Part shown: positions 62,001 through 64,000 of the stretch, one piece after another
How positions within the stretch are numbered: position 1 is the first letter of the stretch
How the letters are laid out: each line of letters starts with the position of its first letter
Origin: Flavicella sp964230805
GTDB lineage: Bacteria > Bacteroidota > Bacteroidia > Flavobacteriales > Flavobacteriaceae
DNA: 64,000 nucleotides
Direction: 5' to 3'
Assembly: GCA_964230805.1 (NCBI GenBank)
Contig: CAXRIA010000022.1
Coordinates: 1-64,000 of the forward strand
Translations under genes and position numbers: made by a program
The notes under the pieces: model-generated
Database searches by the model: none
Told to the model about the DNA's origin: nothing
Seen by the model: only the letters and a program-made list of their open reading frames with translations

Positions 62001-64000
62001 ATGAGCGTGATGAGTGAAACCCCCATCTTTATTGGAAGCAAAGAAGCTTCATACGAAACAAAAGAAATCAAAGGAACCTCCGTTGAAATCAACAATGAAA
62101 CCTATTACAAAATTGCCAACAGTGACGAAATGCGCCCATTCTTTATGAGCATCGTTAGTGTTTCCAATCATTGGATGTTCATCGCAAGTAATGGTGGTTT
62201 AACCGCAGGACGAAAAGACAACGGTTCTTCTCTTTTTCCTTACTACACCGATGATAAAATTACCGAATCGGCCGACATTACAGGGAGTAAAACCATTTTT
62301 CAAGTACACACAGCAGATAAAATCCATCTTTGGGAACCCTTCTCAGATCGCTACCTCGGTATCTACAAAACACAGCGAAACCTCTACAAAAACAGCCTTG
62401 GTAACAAACTCATTTTTGAAGAAATCAACCACGATTTAAATCTAACTTTCCGATACCAATGGTCAACAAGCGACCAATTTGGTTTCGTAAAAAATGCAAC
62501 ACTCCAAAACAACAATACCACAGCGATTGAAATCACTGTGTTGGATGGACTTCAAAACATTTTACCATACGGGGTTTCCGCAGACCTACAAAACAACCGA
62601 AGCAACTTGGTAGATGCCTACAAAAAAAGTGAATTGGAAGCCGGTGTAGGAATTTTCGCATTGAGCTCTGTCATCGTGGATAAAGCAGAGCCGGCTGAAG
62701 CATTGAAAGCCACCACTGTTTGGTCCACTGGAATTGAAAACCCAACGCATCTTTTGTCGTCTCTACAAGTAAACAACTTCCGTAAAGGAATCGCACTACA
62801 CGAGGAAACAGATGTCAAAGCCGAAAAGGGCGCTTATTTTATTTCGGCAAACTTGACCGTGCCTTCCAACACAGAAAAAAATTGGATGCTCGTTGCCGAC
62901 CTAAATCAATCCATGGGAGACATCGTTGCCCTTACCGAAAAAATCAAAGCGGAAAACATCGCATCTTTGGTTGCTGCAGATGTGAATCTAGGGTCAAAAA
63001 ACCTTAAAGAATTAAACAGTGCATCGGATGCATTGCAACTCACCGCAGACAAATTAAAAGATACAAGACACTTTGCCAACACGCTTTTTAACATCATGCG
63101 AGGGGGTATTTTTGATGACAATTACCAAATAGAAAAAGGAGACTTTACCAAATACATTCAAAAAGCAAACAAATCGGTTTTCAACGACAAAAAATCGCTT
63201 TTGAATGCCCTTCCTGAAATCTTTACTTTGGATCATTTGAAAGCGTTGATTGCCGAGGATGAATGTAAGAATTTCAAACGCTTGGCATCGGAATACATGC
63301 CCTTAAAATTTAGTAGAAGACACGGTGACCCAAGCCGTCCATGGAACCGATTCTCTATCAATACAACCAGTGAAATTGACGGGTCTAAAATTCTTGATTA
63401 CGAAGGAAATTGGCGCGATATTTTCCAAAACTGGGAAGCTTTGGCACATTCGTATCCTGAATTCATAGACAGCATGATTCATAAATTCCTAAATGCCACT
63501 ACTTTTGATGGATACAATCCCTATCGTGTCACAAAAGATGGCTTTGATTGGGAAGTAATTGAACCAGATGACCCTTGGTCTTTCATCGGTTACTGGGGAG
63601 ATCACCAAATCGTGTATTTGTTAAAATTCCTGGAATTTATTGAAAAATACTACCCGAACAAATTGGCAACCTATTTGGAACAAAATCTATTTGTATATGC
63701 CAATGTTCCGTACAAAATTAAAAGTTACGAGGACATTCTTAAAAACCCAAAAGACACCATTGATTTCGATCATGATGCCGATAAAAAAATTGCAGCAAGA
63801 AGAGCTGCTATGGGAGCGGATGGGGCGCTTTTAGAATCCAATACATCCGATATTTACAAAGTAAATCTGGTTGAAAAACTATTGGCAACCGTACTTGCCA
63901 AAATCTCTAACTTCATTCCTGAAGGAGGAATTTGGATGAATACCCAGCGCCCTGAATGGAATGATGCGAACAACGCACTTGTAGGAAATGGTGTTTCTAT
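62001..64000 (+). CDS. GH149-type beta-1,3-oligoglucan phosphorylase (3' end outside window)
   Basis: About 666 residues are visible; the frame is open at the right edge. No signal peptide, so cytoplasmic. It resembles GH149 phosphorylases, which split beta-1,3-glucan oligosaccharides with phosphate to glucose-1-phosphate. Supporting motifs are FSRRHGDPSRPWNRFSI, GYWGDHQIVYLLKFLE and GGIWMNTQRPEWNDANNALVG near the edge. Related GH94/GH161 phosphorylases are less likely given the N-terminal part. GH149 proteins are usually about 1,100 residues, so roughly 40% is missing. The gene is 41 nt after the GH158-like gene. Confidence 0.8.
   Translation, partial: MSVMSETPIFIGSKEASYETKEIKGTSVEINNETYYKIANSDEMRPFFMSIVSVSNHWMFIASNGGLTAGRKDNGSSLFPYYTDDKITESADITGSKTIFQVHTADKIHLWEPFSDRYLGIYKTQRNLYKNSLGNKLIFEEINHDLNLTFRYQWSTSDQFGFVKNATLQNNNTTAIEITVLDGLQNILPYGVSADLQNNRSNLVDAYKKSELEAGVGIFALSSVIVDKAEPAEALKATTVWSTGIENPTHLLSSLQVNNFRKGIALHEETDVKAEKGAYFISANLTVPSNTEKNWMLVADLNQSMGDIVALTEKIKAENIASLVAADVNLGSKNLKELNSASDALQLTADKLKDTRHFANTLFNIMRGGIFDDNYQIEKGDFTKYIQKANKSVFNDKKSLLNALPEIFTLDHLKALIAEDECKNFKRLASEYMPLKFSRRHGDPSRPWNRFSINTTSEIDGSKILDYEGNWRDIFQNWEALAHSYPEFIDSMIHKFLNATTFDGYNPYRVTKDGFDWEVIEPDDPWSFIGYWGDHQIVYLLKFLEFIEKYYPNKLATYLEQNLFVYANVPYKIKSYEDILKNPKDTIDFDHDADKKIAARRAAMGADGALLESNTSDIYKVNLVEKLLATVLAKISNFIPEGGIWMNTQRPEWNDANNALVGNGVS

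Noticed and set aside
1..64000. tRNA, rRNA, CRISPR, prophage, insertion sequences or attachment sites
   Set aside because: I looked through the gaps between genes and saw no cloverleaf, no regular spaced repeats, and no transposase, integrase or phage genes. The PUL shows no sign of recent insertion.
1..64000. -33 TTTG elements paired with the -7 boxes
   Set aside because: At the expected 19-nt spacing I could not find a convincing TTTG at the boxes I checked, so only the -7 elements are listed.
62001..64000. Cellobiose phosphorylase (GH94) for the last gene
   Set aside because: The N-terminal and central motifs and the beta-1,3-glucan context fit GH149 better; the C-terminal part needed to be sure is beyond the window.

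Overview
The window looks like a chromosomal segment of a marine-type member of the Flavobacteriaceae (Bacteroidota). The evidence is an AT-rich sequence, promoter elements of the Bacteroidota form TAnnTTTG with no Shine-Dalgarno sequences, a SusC/SusD pair, a PorP/SprF-type protein, a possible type IX secretion sorting domain, and several protein families largely confined to this phylum (DUF3078, DUF4270, DUF4271, DUF4296). I see no rRNA, tRNA, CRISPR array, insertion sequence, integrase or prophage gene. Everything reads as stable chromosome.

Bases 1-47,000 are mainly housekeeping genes in short runs on both strands. In order they are: glycyl-tRNA synthetase (cut by the left edge), a coiled-coil membrane protein, ComF, an Ig-like lipoprotein, DinB-like and ArsC/Spx-like proteins, a glycosyltransferase, thymidine kinase and alanine racemase, RsmI, AspS, a ClC channel with CBS domains, TadA, Dxs with a DUF3078 protein, a PorP/SprF protein with a large BNR-repeat protein, dGTPase, a phosphate-selective-type porin, class Ia ribonucleotide reductase (nrdB-nrdA), GlmS/DUF4270/a glycogen-synthase-like protein facing panC/panD/a flippase-like membrane protein/radA, HemD/DUF4271, a polyprenol-phosphate glycosyltransferase with pyrC and DUF4296, an epimerase, TyrS, a YHS protein, a LuxE-like ligase, a thioredoxin and a GreA-like protein.

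From 47,182 to the right edge all genes lie on the plus strand and form a polysaccharide utilisation locus whose enzymes point to branched beta-1,3/1,6-glucan such as laminarin. It holds a membrane-spanning propeller/Y_Y_Y/LuxR-HTH sensor-regulator, SusC, SusD, a surface glycan-binding lipoprotein with two almost identical tandem domains, a GH16 laminarinase, a GH30 enzyme, an MFS sugar porter, a GH158-like glucanase and, cut by the right edge, a GH149-type beta-1,3-oligoglucan phosphorylase. The likely flow is: surface binding and endo-cleavage (binding protein, GH16, GH30), TonB-dependent import (SusCD), trimming by the GH158-like enzyme, phosphorolysis to glucose-1-phosphate by the GH149-type enzyme, and uptake of free sugar by the MFS porter.

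The least expected observations are: a set of genes whose -7 box ends only 4-5 nt before the start codon, which predicts leaderless mRNAs; a ClC protein with Gln at the gating-glutamate position; the recent domain duplication in the glycan-binding lipoprotein; a possible hidden small membrane ORF between nrdB and nrdA; and a BNR protein that appears to carry both a lipobox and a type IX-like C-terminal domain.
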